Source of the DNA: Daucus carota subsp. sativus
Taxonomy: Eukaryota; Streptophyta; Magnoliopsida; Apiales; Apiaceae
Direction: 5' to 3'
DNA: 64,000 nucleotides
NCBI RefSeq assembly: GCF_001625215.2
Contig: NC_030387.2
Coordinates: forward strand, 31,457,606 to 31,521,605
The notes beneath the pieces are model-generated. The model did no database searches and was not told the origin of the DNA. It saw nothing but the letters and a program-made list of their open reading frames with translations. The position numbers and the translations under genes were made by a program. Shown piece after piece: positions 44,701-57,405 of this stretch (its first letter is position 1; every line of letters begins with the position of its first letter).

Positions 44701-46340
44701 AATACACTGAAAACAATAAAAAAACAAACATATGAACTCACTTGTTATCATTCCCACCCACCATAGTGGCTCATATAAGTATGAATATCCTCCAACCCCT
44801 GTAAAAAGAGAGTTTCAAAAAGATTTCAACAAACTATATCAAACTTCTAATCATAAAGTATGAGCTGTAACAAATAGAATGGGTTTGGGGCAGGCCGGTA
44901 GGGGATTTTAAAATGGAATGAATGACCAAAAAGTAGCTCGAAAATATATGAGGAATGTAGTTAAGCCATTAGCCATCAGTTATAAGAGTTCTAATTGTCC
45001 TATTATAAATAACTGAGCAAGGTATAGCAACCAGCAGATTTATTAATATGCATCCTTCTGAAATAGGGGAAGATATAAAAACTGATCATTGATGCAATTA
45101 ACTTCTACAACTCAGCTTTAGTAAGCAGAAAATCCCTAACCAGCAACACAAACATGTTATCCGATGCCAAACACAGCTACAAGATCCCATGCATACATTT
45201 GGAATCCGGGGAACCCATATTGCTAAATAACCCCTTACAACATACGCTTTACATAAGTTATCAAAATAATTATAGCAGGTGATAATAAGCGATGAAAGTA
45301 ATATACCACTTCCTGATTATGACAACGGTGCATAAAGAAGTTTGACAACAGTGCATAAAGAAGCTTTAATTATAAAATCATGATATAGGATCAGACAATG
45401 TGGATATGATAAGTCTCTAAGATAGATATGCATATATGAATTGAGATTAGTCTGTTTTACCTTAAGACTTACAACTCAATTGATATACCTAAATAGGTAC
45501 TTGTTCAGACTCAGCTGAGAACGTCTGCAGAAACTCTTATGCTAAGAACCTACATAAACTATTTACATCAATTTAACTTCACGACCGAGAACCAGTAACT
45601 CACATACATGTGTCCATCTTATTAATAGCTAAACACGTAACCAATTCTCAAATCATCAAGAAATAATCAAACGACAACAAAATATATATATTATGCAGGG
45701 CAAAAGTGCATGATATTATTTAAGTGTATGCAAACAATGTCTTAAGGCCTCTAAATGAACCTATAGAAGATCACTGGTTCTCAGCCTGTTAAAAACAAAG
45801 GTTAAAGACATATATTCCAAAGGGATGTTGTTTGCCAAAATTATAGAGAGTAAATGAATTTACCAGCCTCACAAAATCATATTTGAGCAACGACTAGTAA
45901 CTGTTAAGGTCATATATTTTAATCTGATTATGCATACAGTTTTCATAAAAACAAGATTTCAAACAACACCAAAGTACTATCAAATTCTTAAATCACTATT
46001 TGTGCAAGATTAAGCACTTTATCTGCCTAAAATCCGTCAATGATCTAAAATTTTAACAGAAATCACTGCATTGCACTGCACCCACATAATTCAGCACTTA
46101 TAACACTCAATAAGTCAAACAACACAATCATAAAAATTCATAGAAACAAAAAACCCAGAACTTGGTACCTGCTCTTACACCTGAAGCACCAGCTCTTTTC
46201 AACCCTTTTTTCTTAACAATAAAGCTAGCACCGATGAACAAACTCGAAGACAAAGCCAAAACTAAACCCTTCACATTATCAGAGGACATTCCCCTATATG
46301 AATCTCTCCAGCTATAATTTTTCACCTCTTCCATAGCCAT
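39273..46340 (-). CDS. NIPA-type magnesium transporter (DUF803)
   Basis: Nine minus-strand exons give 346 residues: 46340-46169, 44798-44742, 43681-43591, 43515-43355, 43088-42961, 42809-42672, 41606-41514, 39722-39617, 39367-39273. The protein has about nine membrane helices. Signature stretches are [67 protein letters not shown] and [17 protein letters not shown]. These identify the NIPA family of probable Mg2+ transporters, thought to lie in plasma membrane or endosomes. The cytosolic tail is polar ([14 protein letters not shown]). The intron between exons 3 and 4 starts with GC (AAG|GCATGA) rather than GT; the other seven are GT-AG. A second in-frame ATG lies two codons after the chosen start. 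The introns after exons 1 and 7 are 1.4 and 1.8 kb. Confidence 0.93.
41724..41753. repeat. (GT)n microsatellite
   Basis: About 14 GT units in a large intron of the NIPA-type gene. Confidence 0.95.
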
Positions 46341-47278
46341 AGCAATCACTACAAATTCTCACAAATTCATCTCATCCGGGCATGCCTTAAACCTAAAAAA
46401 AGTCACAATCTTTGACCCAAGATCACTTAAATTTGTGGGTTTGTACCCACAAAAACATATATACTGATTGTATGGGTAAAAAAGATTGAATTTTGAAGCA
46501 GAAACACAATGAATTAGAGGGAAATAAAAGAAGGGTTTGTTGGGCTGAGTATAATTTGGCGTATTGTTTCTTGTTTGCAAGTAGATCGGAAAGAAATGAC
46601 AGTTGGGGAGGTTTGAAATGGTGAAAGTTAAAGACTTTAAGTCTTGTGTGACTGTTTGGCGTGTGTGTTAACCAGGATTACAGACAAATAGACAATCTTC
46701 TTCTTTACTCAATCTGGAAATTGCAATCATCGTAAGATAGATGCAACACTAAACTAAACAAACTCGCTGGGAAAAAAAAAACTAAAGAAACTCTATTCTC
46801 GTATTTTCAAAAATAATATCAAATCACTCAGACAAAATTTTCTTCTTCCATAATAGAATAATAGGCAAAAATCGTTACATAAAATTCAAAATAATGATTC
46901 ATTTCAAAAATAAAAAAATAATGCTCAGAAAAAAACAAGAGAAAATTAATGATTCAAATTTCAAACTTATCTTTTTTTTCAATTCTTTTAAATACCGGAC
47001 GATCCAAATATTCAAAATGTTAAATATTATGTACATAATGCTCTCAACAAGATACTTATTTTGACATATCAAACAAAATATATAAATTTATTTAAATATA
47101 CAGATCAATCGGCTAACTTTATCTATTAATAAATTTAAATTATTTTTTGAATACGAATTATAGTATAATACAAATTTTTTTTGCCAAGAATAGAAAATAA
47201 TTCTAAAAATAAAACATACTATATTACTATACTAAAATATCAATACTAATATATATTAACTCAAGCGAGTTAAGTTCA

Positions 47279-47660
47279 ATGGAGACCACATTTTTTCTAG
47301 AGACCTGGAGACCACATATGTTCTGCAAGTAAAATATTTCATAAAAACATTGCAAAACTTATAGTTTTACAAATCATGTTCTACGAAATCATTGTTTCAT
47401 TTAAAATCTTGAATATCATAAAAGTTTTACATGTGGAACATTACAAAATGTTTTATTTTATGAAATATGTTTAGTTTGCAGAACATTTGTTCAACTTGCA
47501 GAACATACATTATCTACTTATTAAACATAGATGATCTTCAACAGTTTTAATGAATACATGATATTTGTAGAACATATTTTACAAAATCATGTATTTTATA
47601 GTGTTTTGATTGCAGAACATACGTGGTCTTCGAGGTCTCCGATGAAATAGCGGTCTCCAT
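47279..47660. mobile_element. TIR element with ATGGAGACC ends (382 bp)
   Basis: About 50 bp at each end are imperfect inverted repeats. Both arms read ATGGAGACC from the outside, then GAGACCT, GACCAC and TATGTTCTGCAA further in. The interior repeats GCAGAACAT-like motifs in both orientations. I could not find a matching target duplication, so a Mutator-like origin is only a guess. Confidence 0.65.
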
Positions 47661-47748
47661 AGAAAGCTAGTATAATATAGAACTCGAAAGAGGGAAAAGG
47701 GTTTAGAAACTAAAAAATAGAGGGGGTTGAATGGTTGATTCATGTAAA

Positions 47749-47980
47749 TAGGGATGGCAGTTTTACCCGACCCGATGGATACCCGACCCGTTCCGACCCG
47801 ATTGGGTCTACCCGAACCCGATTTTTTTGGATCTGGATCTGGATCTGGGTCTTATTTTTAGACCCGAAAGAGTTTGGATCTGGATCTGGATCTCAGGTAT
47901 TCCGAACCGAGACCCGACCCGAAACCCGAAACCCGATTTAAACCCGATCCGAACCCGAAACCCGATAAAAACCCGATGCA

Positions 47981-48022
<42 letters not shown>

Positions 48023-48516
48023 ATATATTATGTTTAATGTAAAGTATATATATTGAAATACTATGAATTATAAGGTATATATGAATATTAACATTTTACT
48101 TAATTTTATATGCCCAATATAGAATTTATATTCATTTCATTAATATTTTTCTCAATTATTGTGCATTCAAAAATGTAAATATAATAAAAATATAAAATAT
48201 AAATGATAAGTTGAATGATTGTATACAATTAAGTTACATGTTTCACGTGTTTATTATACTAAACGATACTTGTAAAAACCTTTTTTATATTCCTAAATTT
48301 AAAAAAATCAATCATCACAATTTTTTTATAGATTTATAATTTTTTTTTAAGACCCGAATTAGACCCGGACCCGAACCGAAACCCGAAAAAACCCGATGGA
48401 TCGGATCTGGATCTTCATTTTCCAGACCCGGACCCGGACCCGAACCGACCCGAAATATAATGGATCGGGTCTGGATCTCAAGAAACCCGACCCGACCCGA
48501 CCCGTTGCCATCCCTA
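47749..48516. mobile_element. Non-autonomous hAT-like transposon (768 bp) with perfect 8-bp TSD
   Basis: Begins TAGGGATGGCAG and ends, inverted, TAGGGATGGCAAC, an 11-bp identical terminal inverted repeat. Both flanks are CATGTAAA (47741-47748 and 48517-48524). Dense subterminal arrays of ACCCGACCCG and GGATCTGGATC motifs lie at both ends, around an AT-rich core with an (AT)n run near 47988-48014. No transposase is present. It ends 189 bp before the HISN1 start codon. Confidence 0.92.
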
Positions 48517-48610
48517 CATGTAAATCCAAAAATGACGTGGCAGCGTAGAAAAAGAAACCCAGCATATAACCGATTCCACATACAGTAGTATCTTCTCACC
48601 TGCTTATACA

Positions 48611-48652
48611 CTCTCTCCGTCTCTCTCTCTCTCTCCCTCTCTCTGTCTCTCC
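48611..48652 (+). repeat. CT-rich tract upstream of HISN1
   Basis: An almost pure CT run, 54 bp before the ATG. Such pyrimidine tracts are common in plant core promoters and 5' leaders, so it probably lies in or next to the HISN1 5' UTR. Confidence 0.75.
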
Positions 48653-48705
48653 GCATAGCTTTCATCTCTTATCGTTGTTATACATACGGAGAAAGTAGGT
48701 ATAAG

Positions 48706-51590
48706 ATGGCTCTGATTCAATCATTTCCTCAATTGCGCTCATCTCCATTCAATTCGCTGCCGCCGCCTTCTTTTCCGACTCGATTCGCCGTTTTCCGCTG
48801 CTCTATCGCTTCTCCGTCCGCCGTCGTTAATGTCAGCTCCGAAGATATCGCGACGAAGAGGAACAATATACGTCTAGGCTTGCCTAGTAAAGGGAGAATG
48901 GCTACTGATACTCTCGAGCTTCTCAAAGTACCTACCCACTTTCATTTCACTTTGACTTATATTATTCATTTATAATCATTTGTATTATTAATCTGTATTA
49001 TTTTGTTTGTTGTGTGGGGATTTAGGATTGTCAATTATCAGTGAAACAGGTTAATCCTCGCCAGTATGTTGCCGAAATTCCGCAGGTCTGTGCTCCTAAA
49101 ATTTTGATATAGTCCAACACATTTGTTATTTGGACTGTTATTATTGAACTTTCTTAAATGCTTTTAATGATTTGTTTGGGTTTGACTTACTTGGTTTGTG
49201 CGCTTCTTGTTTTATTCATAAAATCTCGTTTTAACATGAGCTAACTTTGCGATTTATTGGATGATTTTGAATGAGGTGGAATTAGGATGAGGATATGTGA
49301 TGGGAAATAGAGGTGGAAGAGATGGATAACTGAGAGGAGAATACATTTATTAGTGCAAAATGTGATTTGTGAAGAATGAGTAGGCACAGGATAAAGGAAC
49401 TCGTATGTATTTGTAAATATGTGGTGTTAATATCTAGTTTAATCTGTGGAATGGAATCGAGGATACAATGAGTGTCATGCATAACAAAGGTTTGTGGATG
49501 TGCATGATTTATATAACTAGCAAACTCTTACCTGCATTCGAAGGAGATGACAGTTTTGCTTATTGTTTGTTGTAGTAGAGTCCATGCTTTTGAAATCTTT
49601 TAGTTTTTCATTTTGATGTTTCATGTTATGTACTGTAGTCGCGTCCATCTTCACAGTTACTCATCTTTCTTTGCAAAAATCATAGACTCGTATTTATCAT
49701 AAAAAATTAAGATCTTAAACTCATATTTATCATACGATTTACAACTGCAAATGTCTGTTTTATACCTGGTGTAATTGTGAACTATGTTTCTTTACTTTGT
49801 TTAACACTTTGCATGACTTTACTTTCTTTTGCAGATTGAAAACTTGGAAGTCTGGTTTCAACGACCAAAAGATGTTGTTCGTAAATTGGTGTCAGGAGAT
49901 TTGGACATTGGTATAGTGGGTCTTGATACTGTTAGCGAATTTGGACAGGTATGAACTAAGCTGTGCTGTAATGTAATTCTTGATCTTGAGGAAAATTTGT
50001 TTTGGTCATGTGGACAGTGGAATAAAATGTGAGAAACAATGTTTTGTATGCAATGGCGCAGCCACAGTAGGAATAGGACCACTGTGGGAGGGAGCTGTCA
50101 CTAGTTTTCGAAATTTAGTACTAAACTTTTAATTATATAAGCTACTGTATAATTTATGTATCTGTCTATGTTACATCGTAAGAAAATATCATGAGGAGGC
50201 TTGATTTAAGTTCAATGTAAAAATTGTAACGTGTCTCTGTTATGTCATATTTCATGTGATAAGATTAAATTCTGTTATGGTAATTTAACTTCAAATTATG
50301 TTAAACTTTATATCTTTTCCTTCAATGATTCAAAATTTGGTAATACTTTTTTTTTTCTTACTGGATGTTGGCATGTGTAAATCAGGTTAATATCCCAAAC
50401 AGTTTTTAGAATAGAACACCCACCCTTTCCCAGGGGAACACAGTATCCGATGTAGAGACTTTATACAAAATTACTTGTCCAAACATAAGGGAACAGCGTA
50501 TTGCGCTGCTAATTTGGATTTCTCTTACGTTAATGCTGGTATATATTTAAAAATTATCCTTTAACATGTATGATTGCCAGACAAATTTGTGTTCTGGTGC
50601 AGTGGCATGTACACTCCTCTAGGGATCAACATTTATGAAGGGAACCAGAAAGTGATTCTTTGTGGAGCTATGCTTAAATTTTCACCTTCATGTTTCATAA
50701 TGCAGTCTATAAGGAGTTTTTTACTGATAACATGACTTGCACATATCTGCCCCTCTTCTGCTTTCAATTTATTAACAGTGGGTGGTTTGGAGCTTCCTTT
50801 TGCTTGTACTCACTTTAGGCAATCATATAGTTAGCTTGATTCCTATCTTTTGTTTAGGTAAACATGCGATGTGTCAACATAAAGGCTTTTTTTTTTATTT
50901 GACTATTTAAATTGCATTTGGCAGGGAAATGAAGATCTTATTATTGTTCATGAAGCACTTGGATACGGAGATTGTCATTTGTCACTAGCAGTATGTCCTT
51001 CTTTCTAACTTTTGCTTACTAATTGGAGTGCTCTGATTATCATATTCTGTTATTATATTTGTAAATTCATTACTTGTAAATCATGTGTCAGATACCCCAA
51101 TATGGGATTTTTGAAAATATTAATTCACTGAGGGATCTAGCACAGATGCCGCTTTGGACTGCTGACAGACCCCTACGAGTTGCAACTGGCTTCACTTATG
51201 TATGACCCCACATTATTTTCCTTAAAGCACACTTGTAAAAATAATTTATTCAACAGTTTATTATGGTTGTAGAGACACTCTTAAGTGGAATTGTGTTATA
51301 ACTTTGTTCTTTAACAGCTGGGTCCAAAATTCATGAAAGAAAATGGACTGTGTCACGTTACATTTTCAACTGCTGATGGAGCTTTGGAGGCAGCTCCTGC
51401 GGTAAGAATAAACTCTTTAATGTTGGGATCATTATTCCATCCCTCACCTAATGTATCTATTAAGCACATTATCATAGGTTTTAGGTGAGTGCTGTAGTGG
51501 TAGACTTGTGATGAAGGGGACAAAACCCAACTGTGGTGAGATAAAAAGTGTGAAACAAGAAGTCAAATTAAGCTTTCCAGAATTTTCTTA

Positions 51591-51647
<57 letters not shown>

Positions 51648-54054
51648 TTCAGTTCTCAATACTCTGGGTTAGTGATTACATAAAGTGGAAAAATGAAAAA
51701 CTTATCTGAGTCTCTCTCGTTTAATTTCTCAATACTTTTGTGGGGTTATTAATTACATAAAGTGGAAAAACTTATCTGAGTCTCCTGTAGTCTAGCTTCA
51801 GCTAGGGGCCTAAACCTTGTTTTATGAAAAATTCCTTTTTCTAATATTTCCTTCTTTTTTCTTTCAATAATCTTATACTTTAATCTGCTTCAGTTAAAAT
51901 GGTAAAAATCAATCCAAGTTCAGTCTGTCAATTCATTCACTTTTTATGCAAAAAATCAGGTGAATAAGAATTGCACTAATGGTCCACGCCCTACAGCATT
52001 ATGTGCCAAAAACCAAGGACAACTAATAGCACAGTAACAACAATAATATTACCACTTTAGTTTACTATAAGAATTATGAACAAGGACCCTACAGAACTTG
52101 GCTAAACCTCAAGGATTAGTAAAAATTGTCTGGGTCAGTTAATAATTTTCATCCTGGATATTTGGAATGGATTTGCCAGCTTCTCAATCAAATTGCAATA
52201 CATATACTATAATTGAATCTATAACTCTTATGATATATTCTGTAATTTTTTGCGAAGATTTTAAGAATTTTAGATTTACCCAAGTTCAGTAGAGCCACCT
52301 TTATTGATTCTTTTCCAATTATTTAGAGGGCTGGTCCAAATTTGTTTGTTATTAAATTTCAGGCATGTTTCTGGTTAGTAAATTGTAAGATATATGATGA
52401 AGTTTTTTTCTGATTTTTTACAACTTAGATGGGTACAGCTGATGCAATTGTAGACCTTGTTAGTAGCGGAACTACTTTGAGAGAGAACAATTTGAAAGAA
52501 ATTGAAGGCGGAGTTGTTTTAGAAAGTCAGGTGGATTCTATAGTTCATGAAACTTCAACATCTTTTCAATTGTTATTAGAAGTATTTAGAGCAAGTTCGG
52601 TACAGCTTATTGTTTTCGACATTGGATATACATATTTCAGGCTGTTCTTGTTGCCAGTAAGAAGTCTTTGATCCAGCGTCAAGGGGTGCTGGACACGATA
52701 CATGAAATCCTTGAGAGATTCGAGGCACATTTAAGAGCAGCTGGTCAATTTACGGTGCGTTTAATTTGCTTAGTTTGTTACAACGTTATCACCGTATTTT
52801 TTTGCAGTCACTGGCTTATTAGTTCTTCCTGGCAGGTAGTTGCCAACATGAGAGGAAGCAGCGCAGAGGAAGTAGCTGAACGAGTATTGAGCCAACCATC
52901 GTTGTCTGGATTGCAGGTGAATATTGTTTCCCAATTTCAATTAATAAACATAATATAGTCTGAGAATGCGTATTTTGTTCGTGGCAATTCGTGATTAAAT
53001 CGTCCCATAAATTTGAATGGAATCTTAAAAGTTCTATATCCCTATCTGCTGGGAATAGAAAATTGTTGACATTGAAATTTAAAGGATACAAAGATTTTCA
53101 CCTTGACACTAAATTATGTTTAACAGCAGTATTGAAGTACTGGCTAAATTCATTATTCCTGTCGTTTATAAAATCTTCTTTGACGTTTTTCATGTTTAAT
53201 CCTCTCCGTATATTGAACCTGTTTCTTTCCTCTCATGTTCTTGTATGCAGGGGCCCACTGTAAGTCCAGTTTTCTGCAAACGTGATGGGAAGACAACTGC
53301 TGAGTACTATGCTATAGTCATTTGTGTACCCAAAAAATCTCTTTACAAATCTGTTCAGCAGCTGCGAGCTGTAAGTTTATCTTCTCCTTTAAATTAATTG
53401 AACTGGTTATTATTTAATGCTGTTATAGTGACTATTATCCTCTTCCCTCCTTTCAAGTGTTTTTTTAATGTTCAAGCTATCTAGCAAAAAGGGTTTTATG
53501 TTTAGAAAGCCCCAACTTGTTAAAAAAGGCATTGTTTTTCAAATTTAACTGGTTATTAATTTTTTTTATCTTCAGAAAGTTGTATTAAGGCACTTTCTCA
53601 AAGCTTGAATTGATTTTCAGAGATAGACTTCTACTGCATTATATAAGAAGTAAGAACGCATAACAAGCAATCATATGCTGAAAATATTAATCACGAGTGA
53701 CTCGTAATTAGTTTACAGTGTGTTTTACTTTTAGAATTGTAAGACAGACTTCATCTTTTAGTGATGACAGGTCTTCGTATTTTCTTGTTTCTCCAAGACG
53801 AATATTTTATGATAAAATAACAGTTTGTGGTCTAGATCTCCTCTTTGAAGATAATGGCAATTTTGTTTCAGTAGCTTCAATGCTGTGCACTAAGTTATGT
53901 TATAGGAATTTCGGCTTTGTTTTTCAAATAGTTCTGGTGACATTATTGTGATGTACAGATTGGAGGCAGCGGGGTCCTTGTTTCTCCCTTGACCTACATT
54001 TTTGATGAAGAAACTCCAAGGTGGCGTGAACTTCTTTTGAAGCTGGGGCTTTAG
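48706..54054 (+). CDS. HISN1: ATP phosphoribosyltransferase, plastid
   Basis: Eleven exons give 388 residues: 48706-48927, 49026-49085, 49835-49948, 50925-50990, 51092-51199, 51318-51401, 52429-52530, 52641-52754, 52836-52916, 53251-53370, 53959-54054. The enzyme joins ATP and PRPP to make phosphoribosyl-ATP, the first and feedback-controlled step of histidine synthesis. Residues 1-45 are Ser/Pro/Phe-rich without early acidic residues, as in a chloroplast transit peptide. The catalytic HisG domain follows, with LGLPSKGRM (57-65), [10 protein letters not shown] and the PRPP loop DLVSSGTTL (227-235). The C-terminal part (about 290-388) is the regulatory domain of the long, hexameric HisG form, which binds histidine. 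Every junction is GT-AG and in phase. Intron 6 carries a run of 52 C. Confidence 0.96.
51592..51643. repeat. Homopolymer of 52 C
   Basis: An uninterrupted C run inside intron 6 of HISN1, preceded by TTTTCTTAT and followed by GGTGTTCAG. Homopolymers of G/C this long are very rare in plant DNA. The exact length is likely to be unreliable in any assembly. Confidence 0.9.
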
Positions 54055-54916
54055 CGATTTGATGTTTCGCGGTTTATCTAGTAGAAATGTTTGGGGACAG
54101 GAGACTGGAAATTGAGGCTTCTCAGTAAGAGATCAAAGAGTTTGAAATTTTGGTACTTCATAGTTTTAGATATGTATCTTCTGCTGTAGAGTATGTTGTA
54201 TTGCTTCAAATTCAAAGTGTTTCCTTGGAATCAATTTCTTTCTGTATTTTCCTCTTTAAACATTTGTTTGTGTGAGGCATAATAATATCAGTAGCTTCTT
54301 AAGAAGATAAGATGCTAAAATGTGTTAAACATTTCTTTTAGTTGTATCTGTGACATAAATATATGCCCATGGGGTTTTGTGTAGGGTTGGTCTCGTGCTT
54401 TCCCGGACAGGCTGGGGTCGAATGATCTTAGAACTTTTGGCAAACCCTGGGGCTGGAAGTGATCTTAGAACGGCCTCTCGGGTAGGTATCTGGGTCCCCT
54501 AGTTTATTTAGTGGAGTAATGATAGTAGAATAGTGTTTCCGACGTCCCTTAGAAAATGCAGCAAAAGAGTTCTTAAAATGAAAGGCAAATCTGCTGCTAG
54601 CACTTCACAAAAAAATGATCTAAGCAACCAAGAAAGCAAATCAATCCATGTAAAAACGAGTATTAGAATACATGGTTTTTAAGTTTTTTTTTTTTTACAG
54701 TTTCTGATTTTTAATTTTTAATTTTCTTTTGCATTCCTGAGGACGTTATAGATAACTTTGATAGCTAAACTTTTGAAACAGATTTATCACTGAAGAAAAC
54801 ACAAATTCTTGACACAATATACACCACCATCATAAATCACACGAAACTAAAAACATTTGTGGAGCCCCTCTTGATCATCAAATCAGCTGCTGTTGCTGCT
54901 GCTTGATTCTAGACCC
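54055..54916. other. Convergent intergenic region HISN1/WEB
   Basis: HISN1 3' UTR and flank, then a GC-richer island at about 54380-54500 with two copies of GATCTTAGAAC and a GGGGTCGAAT motif. It could be a decayed SINE, but no target duplication was found. No gene is visible. Confidence 0.55.
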
Positions 54917-55606
54917 TTAATTCCAGTGAACACTCGGAGATGAGTAAATAGGATTAAGAACACTAGTCGATGACCCTTTCTTCCTCCAAAACAAGTCTCC
55001 CACAAGAGGAATAATAGGCTTCTTTTTCCTCATACTCTTCCTCTCTTTCTTTCTCCCTCCAAATAACTCCTCTTTCTCTTCCTGAGAGAAACTAAGTATC
55101 TGACTCAAACTTGGCGAACTCCCCATCTTCACAATCCCATCCCTCCTGCTCTGACCCTCACCCTCTCCCCCAGACTCTGCAGCCTTCCGAGCCGCCATCG
55201 CCTCAGCCTGCGCAATCTTTGACATGTTCTTGTGAAGCTCTGCATTCAACGAAGCCAGAGCCACCTCATTCTCCGTCTCCCTTTCTTTCAACAACTTCAC
55301 TTCTTCCTTGGTCTCTTCCAGCTCACTCTCGAGTTTCTTTATGGTCTCCGCCAGTGTAGCCTCCGAATCTCTATCTTTCCACGCGGTCTGTTTCGATGCA
55401 TGAGAGTAAGTAGGCGAAGGGGTTGGCGTGAAGAAATTCCATGAAGAGGAATTGGAGCTTTCTTGTTTGGGAAAAGAGAAGGGCTTGGGAGAGTAGACTG
55501 CAGGGGTGAGAAAGCGTTCTCCAAACACGGCCACAGCTTCTTTCACAGAGGAAAATGGCCGCGACGTATCGACATTGGAGTGGTAATCTGTGGATGGTGT
55601 CTGCAT
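54917..55606 (-). CDS. WEB-family (DUF827-like) coiled-coil protein
   Basis: A single exon gives 229 residues on the minus strand. After a Ser/Pro/Phe-rich N-terminal part with SVKEAVAVFGERF, residues about 82-145 form a strong coiled coil rich in Glu, Lys and Leu (for example KKLESELEETKEEVKLL). The C-terminus is basic (GRKKERKSMRKKK) and then LVGDLFWRKK. The SVKEAV-x-x-FGE motif and the coiled coil place it with short WEB/PMI-related plant proteins. Larger relatives (WEB1, PMI2, PMI15) act in chloroplast photorelocation through actin. The role of this short type is not established, so the function is open. A TATATAAT motif (55733-55740, minus strand) lies about 130 bp upstream. It converges with HISN1. 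Confidence 0.8.
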   Translation of the reverse strand: MQTPSTDYHSNVDTSRPFSSVKEAVAVFGERFLTPAVYSPKPFSFPKQESSNSSSWNFFTPTPSPTYSHASKQTAWKDRDSEATLAETIKKLESELEETKEEVKLLKERETENEVALASLNAELHKNMSKIAQAEAMAARKAAESGGEGEGQSRRDGIVKMGSSPSLSQILSFSQEEKEELFGGRKKERKSMRKKKPIIPLVGDLFWRKKGSSTSVLNPIYSSPSVHWN

Positions 55607-57405
55607 GGTTGCGAAAGTATTGATTTCAGAAGAATGATTATGACGATGATGATGGATAAGTAGGGAGCAACAGCTCTAGTTATCTTTGCTTGTACTTCAA
55701 AAGTTAGAGAGGGTGACAAATAAAAAAAGAGAATTATATACATAATCTGTAGGTTGGTGAGATATATGGTATATGAGATTTAAAGAATCGGCGAGGCCAT
55801 GTAAAGAAGAGGATAGCGCAACTACTTTTGTCCAAGAAACAAGTAAAAGTTGACACTTGATGATAAGCTTAATTAACTTGGTTAATTACCGGAAGTGAAT
55901 GTGAAAGTGAAGTGCAAGGAGGTGTGGGTCTCACATGCACCAGAAGTTGTTAAGAGCACCTAAACAGATTTGTGTAGAAGTGGTGGGAAAATTGACCTAG
56001 AGTCTCGTAGCGGGAATTATCACACATCATATTAGCCAAAATAGATCGGTTAGTGTGGAGAAGAAAACTTGTATGTTGGGTCTTTTGGTTGAGTACTGTT
56101 TTGGACTTGTTCATGGCATCAAAGCAAATTATTGAAATAACACGAGAGATGAGTAGATGATCGATCAGCATTTTTTCACCTGGAGTGTTCGGTGGTAGGC
56201 ATTCGGCTTCCGTCGTATCACCAACTCTCCCTTTTTGCATATTATTTATTTTTGAAAAATGTCACGTATACAATTTTGTATGGATTTTAATTGAAATCAC
56301 TCATGTATTCACATTAATCAGCTCGATTAAAACATTCCACCATATTTATTATGTACAAATTTTATATTACTTGTAACTATACATGGCACTACTATTTAAT
56401 TTTAGCAGGATAGCATAAATGGATTATAGCAGTACGCATATCAGAAATAGTACAAAACTCCCTCTAATCTATTATATATAATTCATTGGATTTTTTACAC
56501 ATATTTTTTAGGAGTTTGATCACACATGTAAATTGATATTTCAAAATTTTTATTTTTCTAAATAAAAATATAACATAAATTTAAAATTATTTTTTTTAAA
56601 AAAATAATTTTAGATATGTGATCAAATCTTCTAAAAATACGTGTGAAAATACCGCTTGTTCTTATTATTGAAGGGGTAATCACAATAATTTGATTTCTAT
56701 TACTTTAATCAAATGTTAATTTATTTTTTACAAGATTTTGACATTGGAATAGTAGTAATATATGGTGAAACAAATATATAATGTTTAATTGATTTTGACT
56801 AGGTTTAAAAAAAACGACTTCTAAATATTGGAATCAACTTATTCGTATTATTTATGATAAAATATTAGGCATGTTTGGCTGACCATTTTTGATAAGTCCT
56901 TACGTTAGAAAAAAAATTCACAAGTATAATTTGTTCAATATGTGTTTAACATTTCTTACTTGCAGAATTGTATCACTTATTTTAAAAAAATATACATATT
57001 TACATATATTATTCTGACTTGTTTCTGAAAAATGAGAAAAGAGGCACCATCATTTTAAGTCAATTTCTAACTTGCTAGAATTCGAAAGTTAAAACTTTTA
57101 ACATTTTTTTGACTTACTTTTATTTTGAAACTTAATTTTATAATAATCTATAACATAACTTTCAAAAATAATACATTTATAATTATTATAGCGACTAAAT
57201 TATAAATATTGTATACACAGAAATTAATTACATTTCACTTGAAGTACTTCTAAAATTATCTACCGTCCTTGAATCCACTTAAATGTTTCTGAAAAACAAA
57301 AAATAGCCGGGTCCATAATAATTCCTTTTCAACGCGAACAAAGATCCAAGACAAAAGAAGTTGTATGATTCTTTCATAATCTCCAGACAGATCACACTAC
57401 AACAT
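55607..57405. other. Intergenic region between WEB and the oxygenase
   Basis: Promoters of two divergently oriented genes plus a degraded MITE (56457-56688) in AT-rich DNA. I see no further coding sequence. Confidence 0.65.
56457..56688. mobile_element. Fold-back Stowaway-like MITE (degraded)
   Basis: Starts ACTCCCTCTAATC and contains TTTTAGGAGTTTGATCAC, which pairs with GTGATCAAATCTTCTAAAA on the right arm. Same layout as 34271-34508 but more diverged, with a poor right end. Confidence 0.7.

Larger units (their letters stand above)
46341..48705. other. Divergent intergenic region NIPA/HISN1
   Basis: Upstream DNA of two divergently transcribed genes. It contains two TIR elements (47279-47660 and 47749-48516) that fill much of the HISN1-proximal half, and a CT-rich tract just before the HISN1 ATG. 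The remainder is AT-rich without recognisable genes. Confidence 0.7.

Noticed and set aside
47735-48665. Several open frames of repeating DLDLD/ETRPDP-type residues
   Set aside because: They are translations of the ACCCGACCCG/GGATCTGGATC arrays of the 47749-48516 element, not genes.
54380-54500. GC-rich island as a SINE
   Set aside because: A GGGGTCGAAT motif hints at a B box, but there is no A-rich tail or target duplication.
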